A stretch of DNA of 46,070 nucleotides from contig CBFHVG010000061.1 in NCBI GenBank assembly GCA_965659005.1, positions 1 to 46,070 on the forward strand, given 5' to 3'. The notes beneath the pieces are model-generated. The model had not been told where the DNA came from and searched no databases. It saw only the letters and a list, made by a program, of their open reading frames with translations. Positions 16,594-25,045 of the stretch are shown one piece after another. Every line of letters begins with the position of its first letter. The stretch's first letter is position 1. A program made the translations under genes and the position numbers. The stretch is from CAYPTY01 sp965659005. GTDB taxonomy: Bacteria > Bacteroidota > Rhodothermia > Balneolales > Balneolaceae.

Positions 16594-16686
16594 AGTATAA
16601 GTAATCTGTATTTACACACGATTTGAGAGCCGAAATAATCCTCAAATTTGCTTACTTTACGAACAATCATCCTAATATTTACGGCC

Positions 16687-16944
16687 ATGACAGAGACAAA
16701 GAAAATAGAAAAAACAATTAAGAGTATCGGCATAGAGGCAGAGAAAGCAACTGAATCTATAGAGAACACTTATGATGCCTTACTCGACCGTCTGAAATAT
16801 GAAAGTGATAAACTTCAGCGAGAAGTAAAATACGAATACAAAAATGCTAGACGCTATGTGCGATCAAATCCAGAACAGGGTGTAGGTATCGCAATATTGG
16901 CAGGCATGGCTCTTGGTATTCTAATCGGGCGAGCAAGTAAATAA
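16687..16944 (+). CDS. DUF883/ElaB-like small membrane-anchored protein
   Basis: 85 residues from the ATG at 16687; an in-frame TTG at 16648 would add 13 residues unlike the family. The protein is a charged amphipathic helix rich in Lys/Glu (KIEKTIKSIGIEAEKATES), then VRSNPEQGVGIAILAGMALG, a C-terminal glycine-rich transmembrane segment as in YqjD/ElaB proteins. Those relatives anchor in the inner membrane by the C-terminus and some bind stationary-phase ribosomes. Here it precedes prfB by 25 bases, on the same strand. Confidence 0.72.
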   Translation: MTETKKIEKTIKSIGIEAEKATESIENTYDALLDRLKYESDKLQREVKYEYKNARRYVRSNPEQGVGIAILAGMALGILIGRASK

Positions 16945-16969
16945 ATTTCAATAATCAACAAAATCACAG

Positions 16970-18086
16970 ATGGCATTAATTTCAGATGTGTTTAAAGAAC
17001 TATCAGAGCGGGTAGATGCTCTGAGGAGGTATCTTTGACTACGAAAAGAGAAAAGTAACCATAATAGAATTACAGGAGCGAAGTCAGGTACCGGGTTTCT
17101 GGGATAATCCATCTGAAGCTCAACAGCTTATGAAGAAGCTGGACATGGAAAAAGGTCTGGTTAACAGCTGGGATGAACTCGATGAAATGCGGGGAAATAT
17201 TGAGGTGCTATTCGAATTCATCGAAGCGGGTGAGTCTGTGGAAGATGAACTTGATGAGGAGATGTCGAAGCTTGAGAAAGGTGTTGAAGAGCTTGAACTT
17301 CGAAATATGCTTGATGATGACGATGATCATCGTGATGCTATAGTCACGTTCAATCCGGGTGCCGGCGGTACAGAAAGCCAAGACTGGGCAGAAATGCTAT
17401 ATCGTATGTACACTAGATGGGCTGATAAAACCGGTTTCAAGGTTAATAATATTGATTACCAATCAGGTGATGTTGCTGGCCTTAAATCTGCAACAATCGA
17501 AGTTAAAGGTGAAAATGCTTATGGCTTCCTGAAAGCCGAAAGTGGTGTGCATAGACTAGTAAGAGTATCTCCATTCGATTCGAATGCAAGAAGACACACT
17601 TCTTTTTGCTCTGTTTTTGTGGCGCCACTTATAGACGACTCAATCGAATTAGATATCAATGAAAGTGATATTGAGTTACAACGTTTTCATTCATCCGGAG
17701 CCGGAGGGCAGAATGTCAACAAAGTAGAAACAGGTGTTCGACTTATCTGGGAAGGTGAGCTTTCAGATGGTAATACAGCAAAAGTAGTAGCAGAATGTCA
17801 GCAGGAGCGTTCTCAGCTTCAGAACAGAGAAAAAGCTCTTGTACTGCTCAAGTCTCGAATCTACGAACTTGAAAAGGAAATTCGGGAAGCTGAAAAAGCT
17901 CGACTTGAAGGTTCAAAAAGTAAGAATGAATGGGGATCACAGATTAGATCTTATGTTTTTGATGACCGAAGGGTGAAAGATCATCGAACCAACCATGAAA
18001 CATCAAATGTTGACGCGGTAATGGATGGAGATCTTGATGAATTCATCAAAGCTTTCCTTATGCTTACCTCAGTAAAAGAAGAATAA
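16970..18086 (+). CDS. prfB: Peptide chain release factor 2 (programmed +1 frameshift)
   Basis: The gene is in two frames: 16970-17035 (22 codons from ATG) and, after a +1 shift at CTT-TGA-C, 17037-18086, giving about 371 residues. RF2 reads UGA and UAA stop codons. The recognition motif SPF (SPFDSNARRHTSF) and the catalytic GGQ (SSGAGGQNVNKVETG) are present. The in-frame UGA at 17036-17038 is decoded or shifted past depending on RF2 level, an autoregulatory loop known from most bacteria. Before the shift the peptide is MALISDVFKELSERVDALRR plus YL. The stop overlaps the coaE ATG (TAATG). Confidence 0.96.
17024..17039 (+). other. RF2 programmed frameshift site
   Basis: AGGAGG (17024-17029), acting as an internal Shine-Dalgarno, is followed by TAT CTT TGA C. 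The SD-to-slippery-codon spacing of three bases before CTT is the classical RF2 geometry. The ribosome slips from CTT to TTT and continues with GAC TAC. The frame is open from 17040 into the rest of prfB. Confidence 0.96.
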
Positions 18087-18688
18087 TGATACGGGTTGGA
18101 CTTACAGGTGGTATGGGAAGTGGAAAGTCCACCTTTATGGAGGTCTGGAAAAGCCTGGGGGCTGAAGTTTTGAATGCAGATGACTTTGCAAAAGACTTGA
18201 TGGTCAGTGATCCAATTATCATAAATAGACTTAAAAATACCTTTGGGGAAGAGACTTTTCTTGAAGATGGTAGCCTGAACAAGGATCATCTTATCGAACA
18301 AGCTTTTAAAAATGGAAGAGTGGAAGAATTGAACGAGGTTGTTCATCCTCAATTAAGAGTCAGAACTAAAGAGTATGCAGATCGTCTTGAACAAGAGGAA
18401 GAAACGGAAGTATTTCTATATGAGGCTGCAGTGCTTTTGAATGAGGGGCGTCCTGATGGTTTTGATGTTATTATCCTATTGACTTCTGATAAGAATAATA
18501 GAGTGAATCGTGTTGCCAAAAGAGATCAGGTAACCTCTGAGTCAGTTATTCAAAGAATGCAAAGCCAGCCGGATTTTGAAAAGATTACACATTTAGCTGA
18601 TATCGTAATCTCAAATGATAAAACGATAGAGGACCTAAAATCAGAAGCCAGGAAATTATATCATTCAGTGCTTCAAGATTTCTCTTGA
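18086..18688 (+). CDS. coaE: Dephospho-CoA kinase
   Basis: 200 residues, typical length. It opens with the P-loop GLTGGMGSGKST, has the substrate-binding DDFAKDL region, VVHPQLR (the conserved HP motif of the family) and the lid-region basic segment NRVAKRDQ. It phosphorylates dephospho-CoA at the 3' hydroxyl in the last step of coenzyme A synthesis. The ATG shares a base with the prfB stop codon, implying translational coupling. Confidence 0.95.
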   Translation: MIRVGLTGGMGSGKSTFMEVWKSLGAEVLNADDFAKDLMVSDPIIINRLKNTFGEETFLEDGSLNKDHLIEQAFKNGRVEELNEVVHPQLRVRTKEYADRLEQEEETEVFLYEAAVLLNEGRPDGFDVIILLTSDKNNRVNRVAKRDQVTSESVIQRMQSQPDFEKITHLADIVISNDKTIEDLKSEARKLYHSVLQDFS

Positions 18689-18713
18689 TTTGATCAAAAC
18701 ATCCTTATATTTG
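18685..18713 (+). promoter_or_regulatory. Predicted FCB-type promoter for fbp
   Basis: TTG at 18685-18687, an 18-nt spacer and TATATTTG at 18706-18713 match the Bacteroidota promoter consensus. The -33 element overlaps the end of coaE. Transcription would start near 18720, leaving a short leader before fbp. Confidence 0.5.
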
Positions 18714-18738
18714 ATGGAAAAGCGCTTCCATTAATCAA

Positions 18739-19773
18739 TTGTCTAACAGGTACATGGATCGAAAACAGGGTTTGGTAACACTAGAAGAATACATCATTCA
18801 ATCGCAGAATAGATTTCCTGCCGCTACAGGTGAACTTTCTCAACTTCTACGAGATATTGGTTTAGCTACAAAGATTATTTCACGAGAAGTGAATAAAGCT
18901 GGGATTACAAATATACTAGGCTACGACGGTACTGAGAATGTCCACGGTGAAGCAGTTAAAAAATTAGATATCTTTGCCGATCAGCAACTCATATCAGCTC
19001 TTGAAAGGTCTAATATGACCTGCATGGTTATTTCTGAAGAGAATGATGGCATCGTTCATCTGAAATCTTCAGGGGGGAAATATATAGTGTATATGGATCC
19101 ACTTGATGGTTCATCAAATATAGATGTAAACGTGTCTATAGGATCTATTTTTTCAATTTATATGAAACCGACTCGATTTGACTCAACACCAAGGGAAGAG
19201 GATGCTCTTCAGGCCGGTGTTAAGCAAGTTGCTGCAGGGTATGTGCTTTATGGATCAAGTACCACACTAGCATATACAACAGGTTTAGGTGTAAGTCTTT
19301 TTACTCTTGACCCTAGTATCGGGGAATTCATTTTAAGTGAAGGTCAGGTTGAGATTCCTGATCATGGAAATATTTACAGTATAAATGAAGGTTCTTATCA
19401 TTCTTGGGATAAAGGCTTAAAGAAATATGTCAAATATTGTCAGGAGGAGGATAAGGCTACAAACAGACCATACTCCGCCCGGTATATTGGGTCGATGGTT
19501 GCTGATATTCATCGTACACTCATAAAAGGTGGAATATTCATTTATCCCCATTCAAAGAAATATCCTGAAGGTAAGCTGAGGCTTATGTACGAGTGCAATC
19601 CTCTTGGCTTCATTATTGAACAAGCTGGTGGTATGGCTACGAATGGTTTTAAAAGGATACTCGAAATTGAACCGGAATCAATACACCAAACCACACCAAT
19701 CTATGTAGGTTCAAAAGATAATGTGGAGAAGGTGATGGAGTTCCTGGAAATGTACAAGAAAGAGACGGTCTGA
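18739..19773 (+). CDS. fbp: Class I fructose-1,6-bisphosphatase
   Basis: 344 residues from a TTG at 18739; an ATG at 18754 (MDRKQGLVTLEEY) is an equally reasonable start. Class I FBPase features are VISEENDG, the metal-binding loop MDPLDGSSNID and the substrate-site region RYIGSMVADIHRTL followed by GGIFIYP. It hydrolyses fructose-1,6-bisphosphate to fructose-6-phosphate in gluconeogenesis, a cytoplasmic tetramer in known cases. It has its own likely promoter and converges with a DUF192 lipoprotein gene one base away. Confidence 0.95.
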   Translation: MSNRYMDRKQGLVTLEEYIIQSQNRFPAATGELSQLLRDIGLATKIISREVNKAGITNILGYDGTENVHGEAVKKLDIFADQQLISALERSNMTCMVISEENDGIVHLKSSGGKYIVYMDPLDGSSNIDVNVSIGSIFSIYMKPTRFDSTPREEDALQAGVKQVAAGYVLYGSSTTLAYTTGLGVSLFTLDPSIGEFILSEGQVEIPDHGNIYSINEGSYHSWDKGLKKYVKYCQEEDKATNRPYSARYIGSMVADIHRTLIKGGIFIYPHSKKYPEGKLRLMYECNPLGFIIEQAGGMATNGFKRILEIEPESIHQTTPIYVGSKDNVEKVMEFLEMYKKETV

Positions 19774-19774
19774 T

Positions 19775-20272
19775 TTATTCAAATGAGATCAGATCACCTT
19801 CATTGATATCATAATTCACTGTATAACCGCCGTTAACCTCAACTACATAGATAGCAGGTTTATAAGAGGGGTAAGTCTGTTCTGAATAGGGGGTTGTATT
19901 CCTGTGAATCTGAACAATTTCCATATTTGAATTCACATAAATAATATCTAGCGGTAGTGGCGTGTTGGCCATCCAGAAGCTTTGCGATCCTTCTGTTTCA
20001 AATAAGAAGATCATGCCTTTATCCTGTGGCATGGTTATGACGTCCATGAGTCCAGCATTACGCTCATCTGGATCATCAGCAACTGCAACGTCAATTACAG
20101 AAATTGTATCCCCTTCAGCTGATGTAAATGCGATAGTCTTCTCATAATTTAAAGTCCGGCCTTTTGGCTGATCAGATTTATTTACATCAGACTTCTTGTC
20201 ACAGGCCGAAAGACCTGCAACAAGTAGAATGAGTATGAAACTTAGGTTATTTAATTGAAAAGGGAACTTCAT
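19775..20272 (-). CDS. DUF192 family lipoprotein
   Basis: 165 residues. A lipoprotein signal (FILILLVAGLSAC) anchors the protein at about C24. The DUF192 domain follows: ERNAGLMDVITMPQDKGMIF, SFWMANTPLPLDIIYVNSN and a C-terminal INEGDLISFE. DUF192 is a small beta-barrel of unknown function found in many exported proteins. Its ATG lies 26 bases inside the 3' end of the upstream BNR-repeat gene, and no later methionine precedes the lipobox, so the overlap appears real and the genes are probably coupled. Confidence 0.85.
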   Translation of the reverse strand: MKFPFQLNNLSFILILLVAGLSACDKKSDVNKSDQPKGRTLNYEKTIAFTSAEGDTISVIDVAVADDPDERNAGLMDVITMPQDKGMIFLFETEGSQSFWMANTPLPLDIIYVNSNMEIVQIHRNTTPYSEQTYPSYKPAIYVVEVNGGYTVNYDINEGDLISFE

Positions 20273-23045
20273 GTTGAGCTTTATTCACTTTAAATGTTAA
20301 TGTGTATTCACCCTTCTCAAGGAACTCAGGATTTTCACCATCCTTAGTCATTAGATTCCAGTTATACTGGTTAAAACCGTGATGACCTTCCGTCTTGAAC
20401 GAATGAACTTTCTTGCCTTCATCATCGCTCACAATAACTTCAACTTCCTCAGTACCCTCTGATCCTAAATAATACATTAAAGGAACATTGGGCATAAACG
20501 GGGCTCGATAAGCTACACTTTGTTGACCCCAGCGGTTTGAGGAACGAATGGAAGCAGGCTCCATTGCCGTAACTGCATCATCAAGACGATCAGCTACAGT
20601 ATGCATGTGTTCAATATCCATGACATAAATAGAACGGCCATGTGTACCCGCAATAAGATCTTTTTCACGTGGGTGAATAACCAAATCGTAGGTAGCTACA
20701 TTTGGCATATTTGCAAGATAGTGCCATTCGCCGCCATCATTGAAACTAACATAAGTTCCATGATCTAAACCTGCATAAAGTATTTCAGCATTAAATGGAT
20801 CTTGCAAAATCACATTAGTCACTTCATCAGGCAGATTACCTTTTATTGATTTCCAGTTCTTGCCATAATCAGTGGTTTTGTAGATATGCGTTTCGAAGTT
20901 ATCAAATCGATATCCATTAAGTGACACATAGGCTGTTGCAGCATCATGTTTTGATGCGTGAACTTCTGAAACCCAGAATCTTTCCGGTAGACCTTGGCTG
21001 ACATCATTCCAGCTTCCACCACCATTCATTGTGACATGAACACGGCCATCATCAGAGCCTACCCAAATCACATTAAATTTAAGTGGTGATTCAGCAATGG
21101 TTGTCAGAGTAGAATAGGGGACATCACCATTAGGTAGATTGTGAGTTAAGTCTGGGCTAATAGCTTCCCATGTATTACCACGGTCTAATGATCTGTTCAA
21201 TCTCTGAGAACCAAAATAGATGATATCCTGATTATGGTGTGAGATGGCAATAGGTGAATTCCAATTATATCGATAACGATCTTCACCAAGCTCATGAACA
21301 GGAGTGATTCGAGTTACTTTGCCTTCATCCCGATCCAATCTTGAGTAATTACCATACTGGAAACCGACATAAACGGTATTTGGATTACGAAGATCAGGGT
21401 AAACATGCATACCATCACCGCCAAATAAACGAGACCATTCAACTGAACGATTTGGAACCGATCTTGACGAGCCATAAAAGGTACCATTATCCTGTAGACC
21501 ACCATAAATATTATAGGGTTCTTCCATGTCATAGCTAACAGCATAGAATTGGCCTACAGCAGTAGTGTTATGAGCAATAAAGTTTTCGCCTCCATCGTAA
21601 CTCTCATATAAGCCACCATCATTTCCCAGAAGAAGGTGATTAGAATTATCTGGATTTATCCATAGTGAATGATGATCCACATGGATGCCCTGACCGTCAC
21701 CAATACCGTTTTCCGCTATTGGGAACCAGGTTTTGCCTCCATCGGTAGACTTAATGATTGGTACACCCCATGTATATATTGTTTCCGGATCATTTGGGTC
21801 TACACGAACCTGACCGAAGTAATATCCATATGTATTGAATACTCTCTCCAGCTTATATTCATTTACTTTTTCCCAGCTTGCACCAGCATCATCTGACCTG
21901 TAGATCTCAGCACCCTCGATATCAGTATTAAAGAGGGCAGCATTTGCATCACCCAGATAATCTGCAAGTGCTCGGGGTTGGTATTTATTACTTTCAACAT
22001 CTGCTTTAACTGACTCAGCTGTATATTTTGCTGGGAATCGATTGCTTCTCAGATATCTTTCAAGATCACTGTCTTTGAGTTTGAGGAAATCCTTTTTCGA
22101 CATCTTTGTGAATGAACTTTGACTCAAACCACGACTTGGTCTCTCAGTTTTAGTTTCAAACTGATTGTCTATTACCGCATAAACCGTATTCGGATTTGAC
22201 TGGCTAATATCCAAACCAATTCGGCCTACGAAATCACCCTGAGGCAAACCATTAGTTAATTTACTCCAGTTTACACCACCATCTGTCGATTTATAAATTG
22301 CTGATCCATTCCCGCCTTCTTTAAAATTCCAGGCTTTTCTATCTCTTTCCCAGGCTGCTGCATATAGTACATTGGGATCATCGGGATTGATAATGAGGTC
22401 GATTACTCCAGTTGAGTCGTTAACAAAAAGTGTTTTTGTCCAAGTATTGCCGCCGTCAGTGGTTTTAAAAACACCTCTTTCAGCGTTATTTGAATAAAGT
22501 GCACCTATAGAGGCAACCCAGGCTGTGTTCTCATCTGAGGGGTGAGTTACTATGCGCCCGATATGTTGAGTATTTCTTAGTCCAGCATACATCCATGTGT
22601 CACCGCCATCAGAAGATTTGTACACTCCATTACCCGCGTAACTCGATCTGGAAGAGTTGTTTTCACCAGTACCAACCCAAATTATTTCAGGGTTAGCTTT
22701 GGAGATAGCAAGGTCTCCAATACCGAGAGCGCCCTGATGATCAAATACAGGTTGCATTCTAATTCCACCATTGGTTGTTTTGTAAACACCACCTGATGCA
22801 TATCCAACATAGAAGACACGATCATTTTCAGGGTGAACAGCAACATCAGAAACGCGACCACTCATTATGGTTGGTCCGACACTTCGGATGGGATGATCTT
22901 TAAAAATAGATGAAGAGCGCATTGATTGTCTTTGATCAACACTGGCTTCAATCTCTTGAATTGAAGAGGGTGGTACCTGAGCAAAAACAGTCTGTGAAAA
23001 CAATGCACAGAATAGGATTAAGAATGGATATCGTAGCTTTTTCAT
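20247..23045 (-). CDS. Secreted BNR/Asp-box (sortilin-like) beta-propeller protein
   Basis: 932 residues. A signal peptide (YPFLILFCALFSQTVFAQ) is followed by repeated Asp-box units such as STDGGVNWSKL, TTDGGNTWTKT, SDDAGASWEKV, STDGGKTWFP and TTDYGKNWKSI, which form blades of VPS10/sortilin-type propellers. The end (about 840-932) is a separate beta-sandwich-like region. Such proteins are often annotated as glycosyl hydrolases, but I see no glycosidase active site, and their function in Bacteroidota relatives is unknown. No type IX sorting domain is visible at the C-terminus. The downstream lipoprotein gene overlaps its end. Confidence 0.85.
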   Translation of the reverse strand: MKKLRYPFLILFCALFSQTVFAQVPPSSIQEIEASVDQRQSMRSSSIFKDHPIRSVGPTIMSGRVSDVAVHPENDRVFYVGYASGGVYKTTNGGIRMQPVFDHQGALGIGDLAISKANPEIIWVGTGENNSSRSSYAGNGVYKSSDGGDTWMYAGLRNTQHIGRIVTHPSDENTAWVASIGALYSNNAERGVFKTTDGGNTWTKTLFVNDSTGVIDLIINPDDPNVLYAAAWERDRKAWNFKEGGNGSAIYKSTDGGVNWSKLTNGLPQGDFVGRIGLDISQSNPNTVYAVIDNQFETKTERPSRGLSQSSFTKMSKKDFLKLKDSDLERYLRSNRFPAKYTAESVKADVESNKYQPRALADYLGDANAALFNTDIEGAEIYRSDDAGASWEKVNEYKLERVFNTYGYYFGQVRVDPNDPETIYTWGVPIIKSTDGGKTWFPIAENGIGDGQGIHVDHHSLWINPDNSNHLLLGNDGGLYESYDGGENFIAHNTTAVGQFYAVSYDMEEPYNIYGGLQDNGTFYGSSRSVPNRSVEWSRLFGGDGMHVYPDLRNPNTVYVGFQYGNYSRLDRDEGKVTRITPVHELGEDRYRYNWNSPIAISHHNQDIIYFGSQRLNRSLDRGNTWEAISPDLTHNLPNGDVPYSTLTTIAESPLKFNVIWVGSDDGRVHVTMNGGGSWNDVSQGLPERFWVSEVHASKHDAATAYVSLNGYRFDNFETHIYKTTDYGKNWKSIKGNLPDEVTNVILQDPFNAEILYAGLDHGTYVSFNDGGEWHYLANMPNVATYDLVIHPREKDLIAGTHGRSIYVMDIEHMHTVADRLDDAVTAMEPASIRSSNRWGQQSVAYRAPFMPNVPLMYYLGSEGTEEVEVIVSDDEGKKVHSFKTEGHHGFNQYNWNLMTKDGENPEFLEKGEYTLTFKVNKAQHEVPFSIK

Positions 23046-23170
23046 TTTGAACTTATTAATTACAGATAAATTTCTTTCGTAGCAGCGCTAACATCCTAAA
23101 AGATTCAGGCTAATTCAATTACTAAATTCCCTTTTCACAGTCTTTAATAATTTCGGGCAGGCTTAATTCA

Positions 23171-23201
23171 TTGTTATTCAGAACAAAAGACCTTATATTC
23201 A
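23171..23201 (+). promoter_or_regulatory. Possible promoter of the rimP-nusA-infB operon
   Basis: TTG (23171-23173), a 20-nt spacer and TATATTCA (23194-23201) resemble the FCB promoter but lack the final TTTG match. A second candidate, TAATTTCG at 23148-23155, lies upstream. Either would place the start just ahead of the hairpin at 23211. Confidence 0.35.
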
Positions 23202-23210
23202 GTTCTGTCA

Positions 23211-23241
23211 GTGAGCACCGAGGAGGTGGTCACTTTTTTTT
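23211..23241 (+). terminator. Terminator-like attenuator hairpin ahead of rimP
   Basis: GTGAGCACC (23211-23219) pairs with GGTGGTCAC (23225-23233) apart from one internal G-G mismatch, with a 5-nt loop, then eight T residues (23234-23241). The upstream gene is on the opposite strand, so this can only act on the operon's own leader. It ends 17 bases before the rimP ATG. Confidence 0.7.
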
Positions 23242-23258
23242 GTTCAATAGTTTTAGAA

Positions 23259-23717
23259 ATGCACATAGATCCACAAGAAAAAATTAAGGAATTAGCATCA
23301 GGTATTGCTGATGAAAAGGGTTTTATCCTTGTGGATATTGAGATTAAAGGATCTGCGGGTAATACTGAAGTATGGGTATCTGTTGATGCTGAAGATCGCT
23401 TTCTGAATCTGGATGACTATGCAGAAATGAGTAATGAATTATCATTCCTTATGGAAGCCCATGAGATTTTCGAAAACAAATACCGGTTGAATGTTTCATC
23501 ACCGGGTTTGAGTAAGCCTCTGGTTGACAAGCGTCAGTATTCAAAGAACAAAGGCAAAACAGCTAAGGTGAAGTATAAAAGAAGTGATTTTGCTAAGGCT
23601 AAAGGAATAATCACAGATGTGAATGAAGATGGTATCATCTTAACTACGGATAAAGGTGAAGAACTTTCACTCACATTTGAGGAAATTGTTGAAACCAAAA
23701 TAATACCGGTATTCTAA
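23259..23717 (+). CDS. rimP: Ribosome maturation factor RimP
   Basis: About 152 residues from the ATG at 23259 (MHIDPQEKIKELASGIADEK). An in-frame GTG at 23211 is rejected because the extra 16 codons are the terminator hairpin. The N-terminal domain carries GFILVDIEIKGSAG and the signature YRLNVSSPGLSKPL; the C-terminal SH3-like domain follows. RimP helps assemble the 30S subunit. It opens the conserved rimP-nusA-infB operon. Confidence 0.92.
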   Translation: MHIDPQEKIKELASGIADEKGFILVDIEIKGSAGNTEVWVSVDAEDRFLNLDDYAEMSNELSFLMEAHEIFENKYRLNVSSPGLSKPLVDKRQYSKNKGKTAKVKYKRSDFAKAKGIITDVNEDGIILTTDKGEELSLTFEEIVETKIIPVF

Positions 23718-23728
23718 TTCGATTTTAA

Positions 23729-24988
23729 ATGCAGAACGATTTATCAAAACAAATTATATCATCATTTGCTGAGATCGCCAAAGACAAAGGCATTGATCGC
23801 GATCTACTTCTGTCTATCCTGGAGGATGTTTTCAGAACTATGATTCGTAAAAAGTATGAGGATGATGAGGCTTTTGAAGTAATTTTGAATGCCGACCGCG
23901 GCGAGATTCAGATGCTACATGTCAGAGAAGTAGTTCCATCTGAAGAACTTTCTGACCCTGTTGCTGAAATTTCTCTAGAAGAAGCGCAAAAAATTGATCC
24001 TGATCTTGAGTTATACGATGAATATGCTCAGGAAATATCCATACTTGATTTCGGTAGAAGAGCTGTAATGATGGCACGCCAACAGCTTGCACAACGCATT
24101 CGTGAAATCGAAAAAGATAATATTTACGAGGAATACACTGATCGTGTAGGCGAAATTATTCTAGGTGATGTGTATCAGGTGCGCCACAATAAAGATATTC
24201 TGGTTAATCACAATGGGGTAGAGCTTCTGCTCCCAAAAAGTGAGCAGATCTATAAAGATCGATACAGAAAAGGCGATACAATTCGTGCCGTTGTGATTGG
24301 CGTTCACATGAGAAATGGAAACCCAACGGTAATGATCTCAAGAACTTCAGAGCTGTTTCTTGAGAGACTATTTGAAAATGAAATTCCTGAAGTGTTTGAT
24401 GGAATCATCGAACTAGTACGCATTGCACGTGCTCCAGGGGATCGATCTAAAGTTGCTGTATTATCACACGATGAAAGAGTTGACCCTGTTGGTGCTTGTG
24501 TTGGTATGAAAGGTATCAGAATTCATGCTATCGTTCGTGAACTTCAGAATGAAAACATTGATGTCATTAATTTCACTGAGGATAAAATCGAGTTCATTAA
24601 GCGCTCTTTACAGCCTGCTAATGTTATGAAGGTCGATTTAAATGAAGATGGCTCACATGCTCAAGTCCTCGTGCCAGCTGAAGAAGTATCAAAAGCAATT
24701 GGTAAAGGTGGAGTAAATATTCGATTAGCTTCTAAACTAGCCGATATAGAGATCGATGTATATCGTGAGGTTGAAGAAGAGGATGATATCGACCTGGTAG
24801 AATTTGAAGAAGATTTCGGAAAAGAAATTATCGAATTACTGCATGAAATTGGTTGTGATACTGCTCGATCAGTTATGGACCTGGATGCTCTTGAAATAGA
24901 GAGAAGAACAGATGGAAAGATTGATGCGGCACAAGCTGAAAAAATGATCAAAGTGATCGCATACGAGTTCGAAGAAGAACAAGGATAA
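23729..24988 (+). CDS. nusA: Transcription termination/antitermination factor NusA
   Basis: 419 residues: RNA-polymerase-binding N-terminal domain (1-125), S1 domain (about 135-200, GDVYQVRHNKDILVNHNG), then KH1 and KH2 (about 230-345) with DPVGACVGMKGIRI and AIGKGGVNIRLASKL. A short acidic and helix-hairpin-like tail follows; the two acidic repeats of the E. coli protein are absent, as in many bacteria. NusA controls pausing, termination and antitermination. The gene starts 11 bases after rimP. It could also act on the attenuator-like hairpin of its own operon, which is inference. Confidence 0.95.
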   Translation: MQNDLSKQIISSFAEIAKDKGIDRDLLLSILEDVFRTMIRKKYEDDEAFEVILNADRGEIQMLHVREVVPSEELSDPVAEISLEEAQKIDPDLELYDEYAQEISILDFGRRAVMMARQQLAQRIREIEKDNIYEEYTDRVGEIILGDVYQVRHNKDILVNHNGVELLLPKSEQIYKDRYRKGDTIRAVVIGVHMRNGNPTVMISRTSELFLERLFENEIPEVFDGIIELVRIARAPGDRSKVAVLSHDERVDPVGACVGMKGIRIHAIVRELQNENIDVINFTEDKIEFIKRSLQPANVMKVDLNEDGSHAQVLVPAEEVSKAIGKGGVNIRLASKLADIEIDVYREVEEEDDIDLVEFEEDFGKEIIELLHEIGCDTARSVMDLDALEIERRTDGKIDAAQAEKMIKVIAYEFEEEQG

Positions 24989-25004
24989 ATTAGAATTCAA
25001 TTTT

Positions 25005-25025
25005 TATTAGCTTACTGAGCTAATA
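25005..25025 (+). repeat. Perfect inverted repeat in the nusA-infB intergenic gap
   Basis: TATTAGCT (25005-25012) and AGCTAATA (25018-25025) form a perfect 8-bp stem with loop TACTG, 20 bases before infB. No T-run follows, so it is not a terminator. The core resembles the hairpin before recO (TTAGCT...AGCTAA at 4479-4497). Confidence 0.5.
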
Positions 25026-25045
25026 AGCACGTTTTAAATCATCAT

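Noticed and set aside
20247..23045. Annotation of the 932-residue protein as a glycosidase
   Set aside because: Asp-box repeats occur in many propellers; no sialidase or other glycosidase catalytic residues could be recognised, so only a propeller call is made.
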